Assembly (NCBI RefSeq): GCF_905220415.1
Contig: NC_059561.1
Span: forward strand, 7,394,001 to 7,458,000
Reading direction: 5' to 3'
Source: Colias croceus
Lineage: Eukaryota > Arthropoda > Insecta > Lepidoptera > Pieridae
DNA length: 64,000 bases
The notes below the pieces were generated by a model, which was not told the DNA's origin, made no database searches, and saw only the letters and a list, made by a program, of their open reading frames with translations. Each line of letters begins with the position of its first letter. Position 1 is the stretch's first letter. Of this stretch, positions 48,591 through 60,214 are shown piece after piece. A program made the translations under genes and the position numbers.

Positions 48591-51211
48591 AGAATTATTG
48601 CCATATTGGAGTAAAAACAACGTAATCTATAATATTTTAAAAAACATCTATTACCTAAATGACTGCCATTTTGGACCATGAATAACGTAATCTATATTTT
48701 TAAAACTATCTTTGGTTAAATCATAATATAGATTAAACCTTATTACCGCTTTCGTAGTTGTTTTCTATAATTTTCGAGAACAAGGTTATACGATGACACT
48801 GTCGTGAGGATTTTGCTAATGTCCTTATGTGGGTTGAGTTGTGAAGAATTACGTGTGACACTCGTTAGAAGTAAGTTACATCATCGATACTGTCACAATA
48901 CTGTATTGACTTATTGCATTAGATGTTTGTGTGTTTGTACTAACAGAGCACAAGATTTATTTGTACTAGTTTAGGTCGTTTAGTTTAGCACTAAGCGAAG
49001 GCTGAAGGAGCTTCCAATGATGTAATAATAGTGTTGATTGAATTTAACACAACACTAATGTTAATAATTGTTTTACTTAAAACTGATATTTAACAAGGAA
49101 ATCAAAGAAGTACGTGTCTAACGTGCTATTTTTCTAGAATAAATCTCAATTTCTGCTAACTTTAGTGAGATAATGACTTATCTCATTCATTTCCCAAGAA
49201 AGTCTTTAATCAAAGGCATTAATCTTAAAACAAGTACTATCTCTAATATGTCTAAAGTAAGCATAAAATATATTGTTCTTATACTTGTAATAATGTAAAT
49301 ATTATTTGTATTTGAATTAATGTCAAGCTGAGCTTTATGCGCGTTTAACTCTCTACCATTGGAATGATTATGAATAAAATAAACTATTTTTTCTATTCAT
49401 ATGAATTTTACCTATATGAGTATATAAGTTCACGATTCATTTCTGAATTTTGTAATAATTTTGTGATTTAATAATTATATTCTATACCTATCTCTTTATT
49501 ATACAATCATCAAGTAGTAACATCTTACTCCGTTAGAATTAGGTAAAAAATGAAACTTCAACACTAAATAATTAATTTTTTAAAGAGATTAGAATTTATT
49601 TATTTATTTATTCATTAGAAATATCAACGTTTGTTTACATTGAAGCATTAACTATTAACTTAGACTTAAATGTTTTAGTAAATGTAACAATGAACTTCTA
49701 GTTTTTATTCAATTAACTAACTCAAAATTGTTAATTCTTTTATAAATTTACATGTACATTATTTCTGGAAGACAGGCAATATTTATATATTTTAGATTTT
49801 ATCTCATCATCATGATCCGAGCAAAGCCAGGATAAAAGCCCAAAGTTATAAAATACCGTAGTACATAATTTTACAAACAGAATTGAATTATTTCCTATAC
49901 ACTTGTTGCAACCATAAATTGAGTTTCGACCGAACCAGTTTTTGTATTCAGTAATGTTTCCTTACAAGACCATGTTGTGAAACTTTACTCTTAAATATAA
50001 ACTGGTTTTTGCCCGCGACGTCGTCCGCTGTTTTTTGTAGATTAATTTCACTTGCGATCTTTTACAAAATACTACTTGGACCGTCATTTCATTGAATATA
50101 CTTATGGAGAAAGCGAGAAATAACTACAAACTTATTCAACCATAGTGATTTTTGGTTTAATGTTAATATAAACTTATAAGCAATAACAATATTTACCGAT
50201 ATAGTAAATACAGCTTTTAGTAATAGTTTTGATCCAAAATATGTTTTGAATAAAAAATAAAAATATATGGATTCTCTATTATAAGATAATTGCAGATATG
50301 AAATTACTATGCCTAACTATATTTTTTTATGAAGAGACTAAGGCGTAATATGCATTTTAATGCTATGTGTCTATCGGTGTAGGAACTAGGGCGTGCCAAA
50401 GAAATGTGCATACATAGTACCTACATATACATACGTCATACACTCGAAAATCATAACCCTCCTTCTTTCGCAGATAAAAAGGTAAATTTATTCATGTCAA
50501 TAGTGGTTTTCTCTTTCTTATTGCATTATGAACTTATCAAGAGTTATTTCTACTCGGAAACAAACATTGGACCTTCTAGTTACGACAATTACGCTAAACA
50601 CTATACCTACCTATACTCAACAAGGTAAGGTTTTAATTCATACCTCTTTGCTTTGCTCCAACTAAAAATGTGATAATGGTACGCTCGGCTCGTAAGATGC
50701 GTAGGGTTGTCAGCATTGATTTGTAGAGCTACTATTTTGTTATTACAAAACTAAATTGATATTAGAAATTATCTGGTACTTAAGTTACTATTGATTGGAA
50801 ATATTACTAGCAAACTATTTGTAGTCCTTCAACTTAATGCGAAATTCATCAATACCAACAAAATAAATACGTACTAAAAGTATGTACTTACCTACGATTC
50901 GTCATGTCAGAATGGCTTGTTATATTATGTACAACTTTTAATTCAATTTATCTTCTTAGATCTTACACATTCTAAACGAGCTGTGTATTATACCAATAAT
51001 GAGACGTTCGTTATTCGTAGCTGCATAATATTATGTCAATATTAAAATACCGTTAAAAAATCTTATTTTTACTTGAGTGACAGCCCTAAGCAGATCAGTG
51101 ACGCAAGATTAGCTGGCATGCGGTCCAGACCGGTCATCTAACGTGCTATATCATAACATAATACGTGCTATGTACCTACTCGTGATGTGGCTTGGAGATT
51201 CTTATGTTCAT
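48591..51211. other. Non-coding region, no gene seen
   Basis: AT-rich. A degraded retroposon tail ('actggtttttgcccgcgacg') is near 50000. Confidence 0.5.
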
Positions 51212-51536
51212 ACTAGCTTCCGCCCGCGACTCCGTCCGCGCGGATGTCGGTCTTCGCGTGGATGGTTTATTTCTTCATTTTGAGTAACTCTGACAATGAT
51301 ATCTTATAAATATATATTGGACCCAAATACGGCTAGGCCTATAATAATACGCAACGTGTGTTCGCGGTACCTACTACAGAACAACGTCTATGGATAACTG
51401 AAAAATTGAGATTAATTTTTTTCTACGTATTTTTCCAGGATAAAAAGTATCCTATTTTACGCCCAGGATAATAAGGTATAATTATACCAAGTTTCATCGA
51501 AATCGAACCGGTAGTTTTCACGTGATGTCTTCACAT

Positions 51537-51589
<53 letters not shown>

Positions 51590-51715
51590 AATTTTTTTAA
51601 TCACATATTTGGGTTTGGTATCGATCCAGTAACACCCCCTGCTAGTTATTTTTTCAATATTTTCAATGTACACAATTGACCCTTCTACAGATTTATTATA
51701 TGTATAGATACTACC
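51212..51715 (+). repeat. RTE-like LINE tail, family R2
   Basis: 'actagcttccgcccgcgact' to 'atatgtatagatac' with the longest (caga)n run of the family in the window. Confidence 0.75.
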
Positions 51716-51823
51716 ACAGATAATGTATACCATGGTAGATATTATTAGCGTGATAATACCTACTATTTGTGGCTTGAAGATTCTTATGTTGAGTGAAGAG
51801 ATTATACTGCTGATTTTATGCGT

Positions 51824-51850
51824 GAATTTTTTTTTTTTTTTTTTTTTTTT
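51824..51850. repeat. Poly-T tract
   Basis: A nearly uninterrupted T-run following 'gcgtgaa'. Confidence 0.9.
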
Positions 51851-52189
51851 GTTAAATGTAGAGTTTGTAATTATATGTATCGTATTGACGAAAGAGGACA
51901 TGTATTTGAATATAACTTGCAGTATTTTTTCGGAAGTTTGATATAATTCGAGGCCTGGTTATGTTCTAGCTCACTTTATAAAAATAAATGTAAATAATTC
52001 CACCACGTGTTAGTGATTACTGATTAGGTACCTTATACACATAAAATAGTACATTATGTTACGTCGGTACGGTAGTAGAACTATTTAGTAATCGGTGGAA
52101 TGGTACACCGTACAGGGTTAGGTAGGTATACAAAAGAAAAAAAATGTGTGCGTGTAGGTACACGTTTTTTTTCCCTAGTACCTACTAGT

Positions 52190-52395
52190 GTACACACGTA
52201 AGAAGTGAAACTTCTTTATGACTTTATTTTTCAAAAAATAATTTACTATGCAACTTTACAGAAATACGTCGAATCACGTGTGGTAGAGATAAGAAAAAGA
52301 TGGCGCGTAACAGAAAAATGTCACGCGTACCTAACGAAAAAATGTTACACTAAATTTTTTTCCATCCCCAATAAAGAAGTTTCACTTCAAAAACA
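52190..52395 (+). repeat. MITE G-type element
   Basis: Left 'aagaagtgaaacttcttta' and right 'aaagaagtttcacttcaaaa' are inverted partners. The body differs from the other copies but ends match the family. Confidence 0.65.
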
Positions 52396-52983
52396 AATTT
52401 CATCATTTTGACGATATTCTCACTCACGTTTTTATGGTTTTTATAGAGAAGTTATAGGCGACTATATTATGTAGGTATAAAAACTAAAAAGCAACAAGAA
52501 AAGCACATAACGTAATGTGCTAATAAACTAGTGTTGTAACCAGTTACTAAATAACTTCACGTGAACATTTTTATGGAGAGAATGTAACAAATATCTAACC
52601 TTATACGATAATTAACGCTAATAAAAATACTGGTTCGTTTTATGAGAAAAATTACTTAAATAATATTCATATAAGTATAATAGATTAAGTTTTGTGTGAT
52701 TAGCATGGTGATTAAGTATTAAAACATTAATATTTATTACACACATTAGGGACTTAGGATAAACGGAAGTCGAAATGAGTGTTCTGTCTCGGAGGGGATT
52801 ACAATATTCAAAACATTTAAAAGATAAATTAAAATAAAATAATAATTAATAATTCTTAAAATAAACAGAGAAAGTATACAATGAATCCGACAGGTTTTAT
52901 ATCCAAGATGATTAACAACTAGTAGGTAAGTGTATATTCTCTCCACATTTTCATACCATGAGTCCATGACAGTATATCTTTTA
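52396..52983. other. Non-coding region, no gene seen
   Basis: AT-rich, no recognised features. Confidence 0.55.
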
Positions 52984-53177
52984 CTAATATTATAAAGCTG
53001 AAGACTGTTTGTTTGTTCACACGCTTATCTCAGAAACTACTGGTCCGATTTGAAAAATTCTTTCGGTGTTAGATAGCTTATTTATCGAAGAAAGCTATGG
53101 GTATAGGCTATATATCATCACGCTAAGACCAACAGGAGCAGAGCCACGCGGATGAAACTGCGGGGCGCAGCTAGTTA
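52984..53177 (+). repeat. Interspersed retroposon tail, family R3
   Basis: 'ctaatattataaagctgaag' region to 'cggggcgcagctagtta'. Confidence 0.75.
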
Positions 53178-54172
53178 TGGATAACAATTGCAGTAGATGT
53201 TTGACCACTTTATCATTTGATTTGTGCAATTGCAAGATTAAGGAACTGACAAACGCTAGATAAAGTCCTTCTTAATTTATCTAAATGTTGAATAAATCTA
53301 AATGTCCTGTAATTAAAAGCAACAAATGGAGGAAATTCCAACAGCTCGGTTGACATTGGCCGATTTTCCTTACGATTAGTCATCCACAAGTTTTGATCTA
53401 GTTTTTAATGGCTACCTTCGTATAATTACGCTCGTTTAACATTTGTACAACATAATAATAATTAAAGTCATATATTTATGAGTGTAGATTAACGTCTACA
53501 ATTTTAGAATAACATTGAAATTAAAAGTGATAACTGTAAATTTACACTGTAGGTACGTAATAGGTGTATAATTACAAAATGTAATAACTTTTTGTTTTTA
53601 ATGCATTAGGTGTATGTTCAAGGTTTTTTGAATGATAAACGGTGCCTAAATTGAGAAATAACTTAGTAAACATTTTATTACATCCTTAGGTAGGTATAAT
53701 TTTAGAATAGGAAGGTACGTACTTAGATATCGTTAAAGTAAATAACTATACATAATATGTTCAAATTCATGAAGTTTAAAATAAATACACAAAGGTTTTT
53801 AACCTCACAAAGATAATGTTACAAAACACACTGTAGATAGGTATGACATTACGGCAGCGGTTGGAAATTTATCAGCCTGTGATGTATCGATTTTGTGGCT
53901 TACTAGTTACAGTCCGTTTATTATTATTTACGTTTAAACTACATGACAAATAACTACTTAGCATAGATATTACAAGCAGCCTTAGCAAACGTTCATATCA
54001 CTTAGATCCTAGGCCTTAGGGGTATGAAAAATAGATGTTTTCCGATTCTCAAACCTAATTCCTATGCACACAAAATTTCACGAGAAACATTGATAAAGCC
54101 GTTCCGGGAGAGTTTAACGACAATATATTGTAAGTTGTAGTTACGAATATTAAACTACGTATGAAATATGAA
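53178..54172. other. Non-coding region, no gene seen
   Basis: AT-rich, with a diverged retroposon tail near 54020-54120 ('cacacaaaatttcacgagaa'). Confidence 0.5.
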
Positions 54173-54334
54173 TCTATACAATATTATAAAGTTTTTTCTT
54201 TGTATGTTTGTTCTTGAAAAATTCTTTCGGTGTAAGATAGCCTATTTATCGAAAAAGGCTATAGGCTTTATATCATCACGCTGAGACCAACAGGAGTGGA
54301 GCAATGCGGGTGAAACCGCGTGGAACAGCTAGTA
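54173..54334 (+). repeat. Interspersed retroposon tail, family R3, truncated 5' part
   Basis: 'gaaaaattctttcggtgtaa' to 'ccgcgtggaacagctagt'. Confidence 0.7.
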
Positions 54335-54707
54335 TAAAATAAAACATGAAATTTTAATGAACGCATATTATATCATGGTTGTAATTCGTATGTTCCTAAG
54401 TTTTTAACATACGTTTCCTCACCTGCCTCAAGGCAAGACGTAAAGAACTAGGATATTGTTTTTCTAAATACCTTAACCATTCTCTTAAGAGATTGGCCTT
54501 ATCCTCCATTGTGGGCAGAACCATGACGAGCAATTTATAGAACAATACACTATCGCTATCTCGGTCTATTGTTGTTTTGATGGATTGTTTACAACAGAAG
54601 ATTACTCTAATATACGATGTTATTTCCTTTAAAATTGAATAAGGATATAATATAGGTACATAGAATTAATTAATTATTATATATTCGATAATTTCGATTA
54701 CACGCTT
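54335..54707. other. Non-coding region, no gene seen
   Basis: AT-rich. Nothing recognised. Confidence 0.55.
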
Positions 54708-54829
54708 GCCAACGTCCATACCACGTTGAATACCCGGTGTATTCTCGTCCGATCACCGAAGTTAAGCAACGTCGGGCGCGGTCAGTACTTGGATGGGTGA
54801 CCGCCTGGGAACACCGCGTGATGTTGGCT
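54708..54829 (+). rRNA. 5S rRNA: 5S rRNA, copy 3 (variant, 122 nt)
   Basis: Same as the other two copies except that 'aatacaccggttctcg' is replaced by 'aatacccggtgtattctcg', which adds 3 nt in the loop B/helix III area. The rest, including the downstream internal control region, is unchanged; a tttt run follows. Could be a divergent functional copy or a pseudogene. Confidence 0.88.
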
Positions 54830-55088
54830 TTTTACTACTTTTATGAATTTTTTAAATAACAATAAATTCAAAAATTGATTATTATAGTCAATTGGCAATT
54901 TGTTAAATAATTTGCATATGCAGAATCCCATCTCGATACTACAAAATCTCACTTTATTAACAGTATAAATCTTTCAGAACACTAATTATCCTACCAATCT
55001 AGTCTAGACTTATCCTACTTTCACCATCCTTCTAGTATTATAAACGAGAAAGTTTATAAGGATGGATAAATTACACATGTTTATTATA

Positions 55089-56396
55089 CCTGCCTACTCT
55101 TCCAAGTAAGATACTGTATTTAACTATTTAATAATCTGTGCTTTATACTCTGTGCATTATGGATAAATATTAATTCGAAATTCGAATCCCGCCTCGTGAT
55201 CGAAGTTTGTCTATATTCTTTAAAATTTAAATAAGTGACAATAAGTGAGTCACTAAACACTTATTTAAATTTTTTAGAATATAGACAAACTTCGATCACG
55301 AAGCGGGATTCGAATTTCGAATTAATATTTATCCATAATGCACAGAGTATAAAGCACAGATTATTATTAACCCTTATTCAAACGCGAGACTGTGTTGGAG
55401 TTAACAAAAAAGTAAGATACGTCCCTGGGTAATTTTGGTTCGTAGATTTCAAAAATACACACAAAAGAGGGGTTAGTGGGGGGGAAGTAACCTTTTTTTG
55501 GTGGGAAGTATATATCCCGTCATCTGTTCTCTCTAGTAAAAAGGTTGGAAAGGTGGGAACTATAGCTCCCAGTGTCCAGTATGACACCAATATTTTCAAA
55601 CACTAGCTAGTTGCCCTGACTCCACTTGTGAATTAAATTTTATCGTAAAAAATTATATAGATCATATTTTTTAATAAAGCAGGTGAAAGTACTCATCAAT
55701 GCAAGTTTCTTTTACTAAGGGAAGAATTCGGGAATTGAAAAATGAATGACTTCAACATAAACAAGGCATTTTTGTAAAACAAAATAAAAGCAATAGGTAA
55801 ATACTAATGTATTGAGTTACGATGTCTAATTATCTGATCAGGAAATAATGAATTGTAATAAATAAGTTGCTTATACCAACTAAAAAAGATTTTTTAGACA
55901 CACGGATTTTATATATAGAATTTCCGAATGTCGTGTGCAGTGAAGAACACTGGGATGATATCTTCCCACTTATAGACTTAATTTTAATCGACTCTACCAA
56001 GGTATAAACGAAAGATTCTGGGCATATTTTTACGTTGGGCACGCAACCGTAATATAGTCTAGTTTACATAGCTAAAACTCAAATCTACTTATCTAATTTT
56101 TTTTCAGCACTACACAAAAAACAAAAAAATAACGGTCGTTTTCGGTGGCAAAATCACGTCACCTGACTTTGACGTGTGTTTACCATGACATGTAATAATT
56201 CTCTGAAAAGTGTTTCCATGAAAAAAAGTTCTCTGAAATGTAAGATTGCGTAGATAAATATTACACTGCATTAGGTTTAAGCATATAAAAATAAAACACG
56301 ATTTACTTCAATCTGAGACGTGGGAAGTATAGCTCCCAGCGTTTTAATAAGGGTTAAATAGTTAAATACAGTATCTTACTTGGAAGAGTAGGCAGG
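55089..56396. repeat. Large palindrome, right arm split by a piggyBac-like insertion
   Basis: Left arm 55089-55237; right arm 55258-55366 continuing at 56357-56396. 'cctgcctactcttccaagta' at 55089 pairs with 'tacttggaagagtaggcagg' ending at 56396. The loop is about 20 bp. Removing 55371-56353 plus one TTAA restores a continuous arm of about 150 bp. Confidence 0.9.
55371..56353. mobile_element. piggyBac-like non-autonomous element, 983 bp
   Basis: Flanked by TTAA on both sides (55367-55370 and 56354-56357). Ends are CCCTTATTCAAACGC and the complement of CCCTTATTAAAACGC, 14 of 15 matching. Internal segments resemble the ends ('tgggaactatagctcccagt', 'tgggaagtatagctcccagc'). No transposase frame. 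Confidence 0.85.
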
Positions 56397-56427
56397 TTGA
56401 ATATTGATTAATTAATAAATATTCACT

Positions 56428-56500
56428 AAACACATATTTAAATTTTAAAGAATATAGACAAACTTCGATCACGAGGCGGGATTCGAATTTCAAACCCGCG
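56428..56500. repeat. Third partial copy of the palindrome unit
   Basis: 'gaatatagacaaacttcgat' and 'cacgaggcgggattcgaatt' repeat the right arm at 55280-55320. Confidence 0.8.
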
Positions 56501-57614
56501 TCTGAATCCCGTGGCCCGCATCGTGATCGATTTTTTTTTCCATTCTTAAAAAAATTATACTTACTTCTAAAACATTCGAATGCTATTAAAAACTTATCTA
56601 ATTATAGCCATTTGACCGTCAAAGCAAACATTCTCACACTCCCACGGCAAACAATCGAATGGATTGCAAAGTTCGTTACGTAAAAGAAAAAGTGACCCGT
56701 GTTTACGTTTTTACTAAATAGAAAACATAATTACGGGTGTTAATTAATGATATTTGCTTAAGCATTGCTACTTATTTCACAAAGGCAATCGTGTTTATTA
56801 CAATTTAATTTTTAACGAAAAGGGAATGGTTCCTTATGTTTCACAGGTAATACAAGATTTATGTTTTAAACCTGGGGAATCTGATTCAATGACATATCCT
56901 AAATCCATTATTAGCATTTTCCCAATAGCATTAAAAGAATGGAAATTTTCCCCGCAACAAGAATACGAGTACAAACAATGTGCTAATTTAACTCACACAA
57001 AAAATATGAGCTTGTTTACTAATTAGGTACCTATATTTGTGCGAACATTTTTTGCTTCTAAAGCAGTCGTAGTCGTTGTGATTAGAGAGTACAAATTAGA
57101 ACCACACTAATTGTAAAAAGATTTTACTATGTTAATGCGGAGTACGTACCTAGTATTATTAGATTACTCGTCCAACTTTTCTTTTAAAATATTAAATAAC
57201 TAGGTATGATAATTTAAATTCTATTACGTCTTAAAAACTTTTACCGTATTTATTAATTACATAATTAAATTATTATTAGACATGGTACCTACACTCATTT
57301 CATAATGCGATAATTTGACGTGAAATTAGAAATTAATAATATTACGTAAAAAAACGACCAAAATCAATCTTACGTGATGGATCCCACAGTGAACATAATA
57401 TTTGCTTACTCACTTCAAAAAAGAAGGTCAAATTGACATACAACATTGAGCAATCTTATCAACCCTCTGCTTGGCTTCTATCATGATTTCATGTTAGTAA
57501 ATTACCTGTCCTTAGTCCTTACCTATAAAAGTTATCTCTATGTAAAGCTGAGACAATTTATAAATAATAATTATTATTTTATGCCAAAGCCAAACTGAAT
57601 AAATAAAGACGTTA
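56501..57614. other. Non-coding region, no gene supported
   Basis: It contains a 90-codon open frame (56754-57026, + strand) with no recognised domain, no flanking splice logic and A/T-driven codons. I do not call it a gene. Confidence 0.45.
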
Positions 57615-57808
57615 GTGCTGATTTACACAGGGTCAGTAACTGACTACAAATTCAAGGCAAATCAGTGCTGACCCGAAAAAAAACCCTGTGTAAACAGATT
57701 TTAAGTCAGTACAGAGGCTTGAAGTCTATGTAAACAGTTAAAGTCAGTCGCGACGCCGAATTTTGGCGCCGCGACTGACTTGTCTACTGACCCTGTGTAA
57801 ATCAGCAC
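57615..57808. mobile_element. MITE with perfect 24-bp ends, TA-flanked
   Basis: The left end 'gtgctgatttacacagggtc' plus 'agta' is an exact complement of the right end, with TA on both sides. Interior has a second hairpin, 'gtcagtcgcg...gcgcgactgac'-like ('cgccgaattttggcg'). 194 bp. Confidence 0.85.
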
Positions 57809-58498
57809 TAAACATACGAATTGTATAAATAATATTTATTGAAAAAGCAGTTTTCCGAATTCCGATACAAAAATCGAATTCAACAGTATTATCGAGTTTC
57901 AGGAAGATTAACAAATAATTATATTATAATGTATAATTTAGTTACTTATATTTGTAGGCACTAGGCAGGTATGTAATAAAATTTTCGTGTATTTAAATAC
58001 ATATCTTCAAAATGGCTCGACCGATTCCCATGAAATTTTGTGTGCATATTGGCTAAACGTGTAAATCAGTCAACATCCATTTTTCATACCCCTGAATAAT
58101 AATTGTAATGTTTTGCAGGTCAGCTAGTTTTATTATAATATCGATATGCATCTTTAACTATACACATTACACACGTAAGTATACCATTTATTTGTGAATC
58201 TGGACACTGGATAGAATGGTAAGTCTAAGTGGTAAGTACATAGATTTAAAAACAAATTGTCTCCACATTTCAAATTATCAAAATGGCATAAATTCACACC
58301 GTCACACAGCCATCGATTGTTGATTCAGCATGTAAGTTGTAACAGTGAAATCGTCACAAGCACGTTCGGTGTGCGTGGAGGAACGTGCATTTTCTCATCA
58401 TTCTGTTATCTTAGATTACGTGGTACCAGTGGACTAGGGATGGGTGGTCGTGTTGAATGAATAAATTATGTTCTCAAAATATTATGTTTTCGGGTGGT
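57809..58498. other. Non-coding region with degraded retroposon tail
   Basis: 'aaaatggctcgaccgattcc' and 'catgaaattttgtgtgcata' near 58010-58050 mark a retroposon tail. No gene. Confidence 0.5.
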
Positions 58499-58810
58499 AT
58501 CGGTAAAATTTTTGTTGTGCCACGTATTCGTGATATTGTTAATTCCTATTTGTATTTATAATGGTCATATGTATCAATATTAAGTCTTAATTATACCGGA
58601 TAAATTGAAATAATAGTAAAAGTTATTCTTTTGAAACATGTATGACCACGTATGGAATCGGTAAAATACTAGTTGTGTCACGTGTTCGTGATATTGTTAA
58701 TTCCTATTTGTATTTATAATGATCATATTTATCACTATTAAGTCGTAATTATACCGAAAAAATAGAAATAAAAGTAAAAGTTTTTGTTTTGACACATATA
58801 TCTATCTCTC
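58499..58810. repeat. 158-bp tandem duplication
   Basis: 'atcggtaaaat' followed by 'cgtgatattgttaattccta' begins at 58499 and again at 58657. The copies are about 90% alike by eye. Confidence 0.85.
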
Positions 58811-59169
58811 TTGCAAGCGTCCTGGTCATAGGTATGTCATAGTTGAATGAATGTGTTCGACGTTATTTATTTTGAAATAATGTTTATTACGATTTACTTT
58901 TCACATTTATCTTGTAAATTAAAATATTACCTATGTAATAAATGTAAAACTTAACGTTCATCGTTAGTTTAAACTCGATAAAGTATTTTTTTGAAGCGTT
59001 GAATAAAACTTTTGTTTTATTTTTATTGTCGTGAACTGCGGCTTATTTACATAAAAACTTTAATCGATTTTAAAAGTACTAACATCAAGCTTCAAATTGA
59101 GCTATATTTCATCTTGACACTATAAGTTTGATTACGATACCAAGTGCCATAGTCACTTGGGCACGGCAA

Positions 59170-59788
59170 GGTGCACGGGCTTAATACTAAGTGCTTAGTG
59201 TTTGGCACCGACTTCAAACCTATTTAATAAATAGCACATCTAAATAATATGTAGTAATTAATAATATCAATAATAATCTTTTTTATTTTTTACTTTTCCG
59301 TTTTTGAAGTCGGTTGTTTTTAACGCAGTTAATTTTATTTAATACTTTTTAGTGTAATTTTCAACACGAATCAAACGAGCCCAAACTCGATAAAGTCGAG
59401 TCAATATATTACTGAGTTCCTATGGCCACCTTCCGATTCCATCATCAAATCAGCTCTATGTCATGATAATGTTTCATCGCTATCCAATTTACACACTTAT
59501 ACAAAATTTCAGCTCAATCGGTTACCAGGAAGTGAATCAAAGTTACTTGCTACATTCCAATTAAGTCATCGAGTACAGACAAAAATGCTCATAAAATAAA
59601 AACTACTGGGCCTAGCCGAATAAAATTTTTATGGGACCAATTCGACACCATCCTGCATCGAACAAAAAAAGAATCACGTAAATCGGTTCAGAAACCTCGG
59701 AGTAATCGGTGTACATACATAAAAAAAAAAAAAAAAAAAAATATACCGGCCGAATTGATAACCTCCTCCTTTTTTTTGAAGTCGGTTA
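59170..59788 (-). repeat. Retroposon 3' region ('accgacttcaaa' family)
   Basis: 'ggcaccgacttcaaacc' near 59203 and 'tttttgaagtcggttgtttt' near 59303 form inverted partners. Then 'aaatcggttcagaaacctcg', a poly-A tract and 'ttttttgaagtcggttaaa' end the unit. The start of a related copy is at 30080. Confidence 0.6.
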
Positions 59789-60198
59789 AATATTGAAAAA
59801 ATAAATAGCAGGGGGTGTTACTGGATCGATACCAAACCCAAATATGTGATTAAAAAAATTTTTGTCTGTCTGTCTGTATGTGAAGGCATCACGTGAAAAC
59901 TAATGGTTCGATTTCGATGAAACTTTGTAAAATTATACCTTATTATCCTGGGCGTAAAAAAGGATACTTTTTATACTGGAAAAATACGTAAAAAAAAATT
60001 AAATTAATTTTTCAGTTTTATCCATAGACGTTGTTCTGTAGAACCGCGAACACACGTTGCGTATTATTATAGTCCTAGCCGTATTTGGGTCCAATAGATA
60101 TTTATAAGATGTCATTGTGAGTTACTCAAAATGGAGAAATAAACCATCCACGCGAAGACCGACATCCGCGCGGACGGAGTCGCGGGCGGAAGCTAGTA
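59789..60198 (-). repeat. RTE-like LINE tail, family R2, reverse
   Basis: 'tattgaaaaaataaatagca' to 'agtcgcgggcggaagctagt', the reverse of 19187-19686, with a short (ctgt)n run. Confidence 0.75.
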
Positions 60199-60214
60199 GA
60201 TAATATATTTAATC

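Noticed and set aside
51518..51901. 127-codon - strand open frame with CLSVCLSV repeats
   Set aside because: Translation of the (caga)n run in an R2 retroposon tail and a poly-T tract.
55235..55432. 65-codon open frame
   Set aside because: Covers the palindrome arm and the piggyBac-like end; not coding.
56754..57026. 90-codon + strand open frame
   Set aside because: No recognisable domain, splice context or neighbours; composition fits chance in AT-rich DNA.
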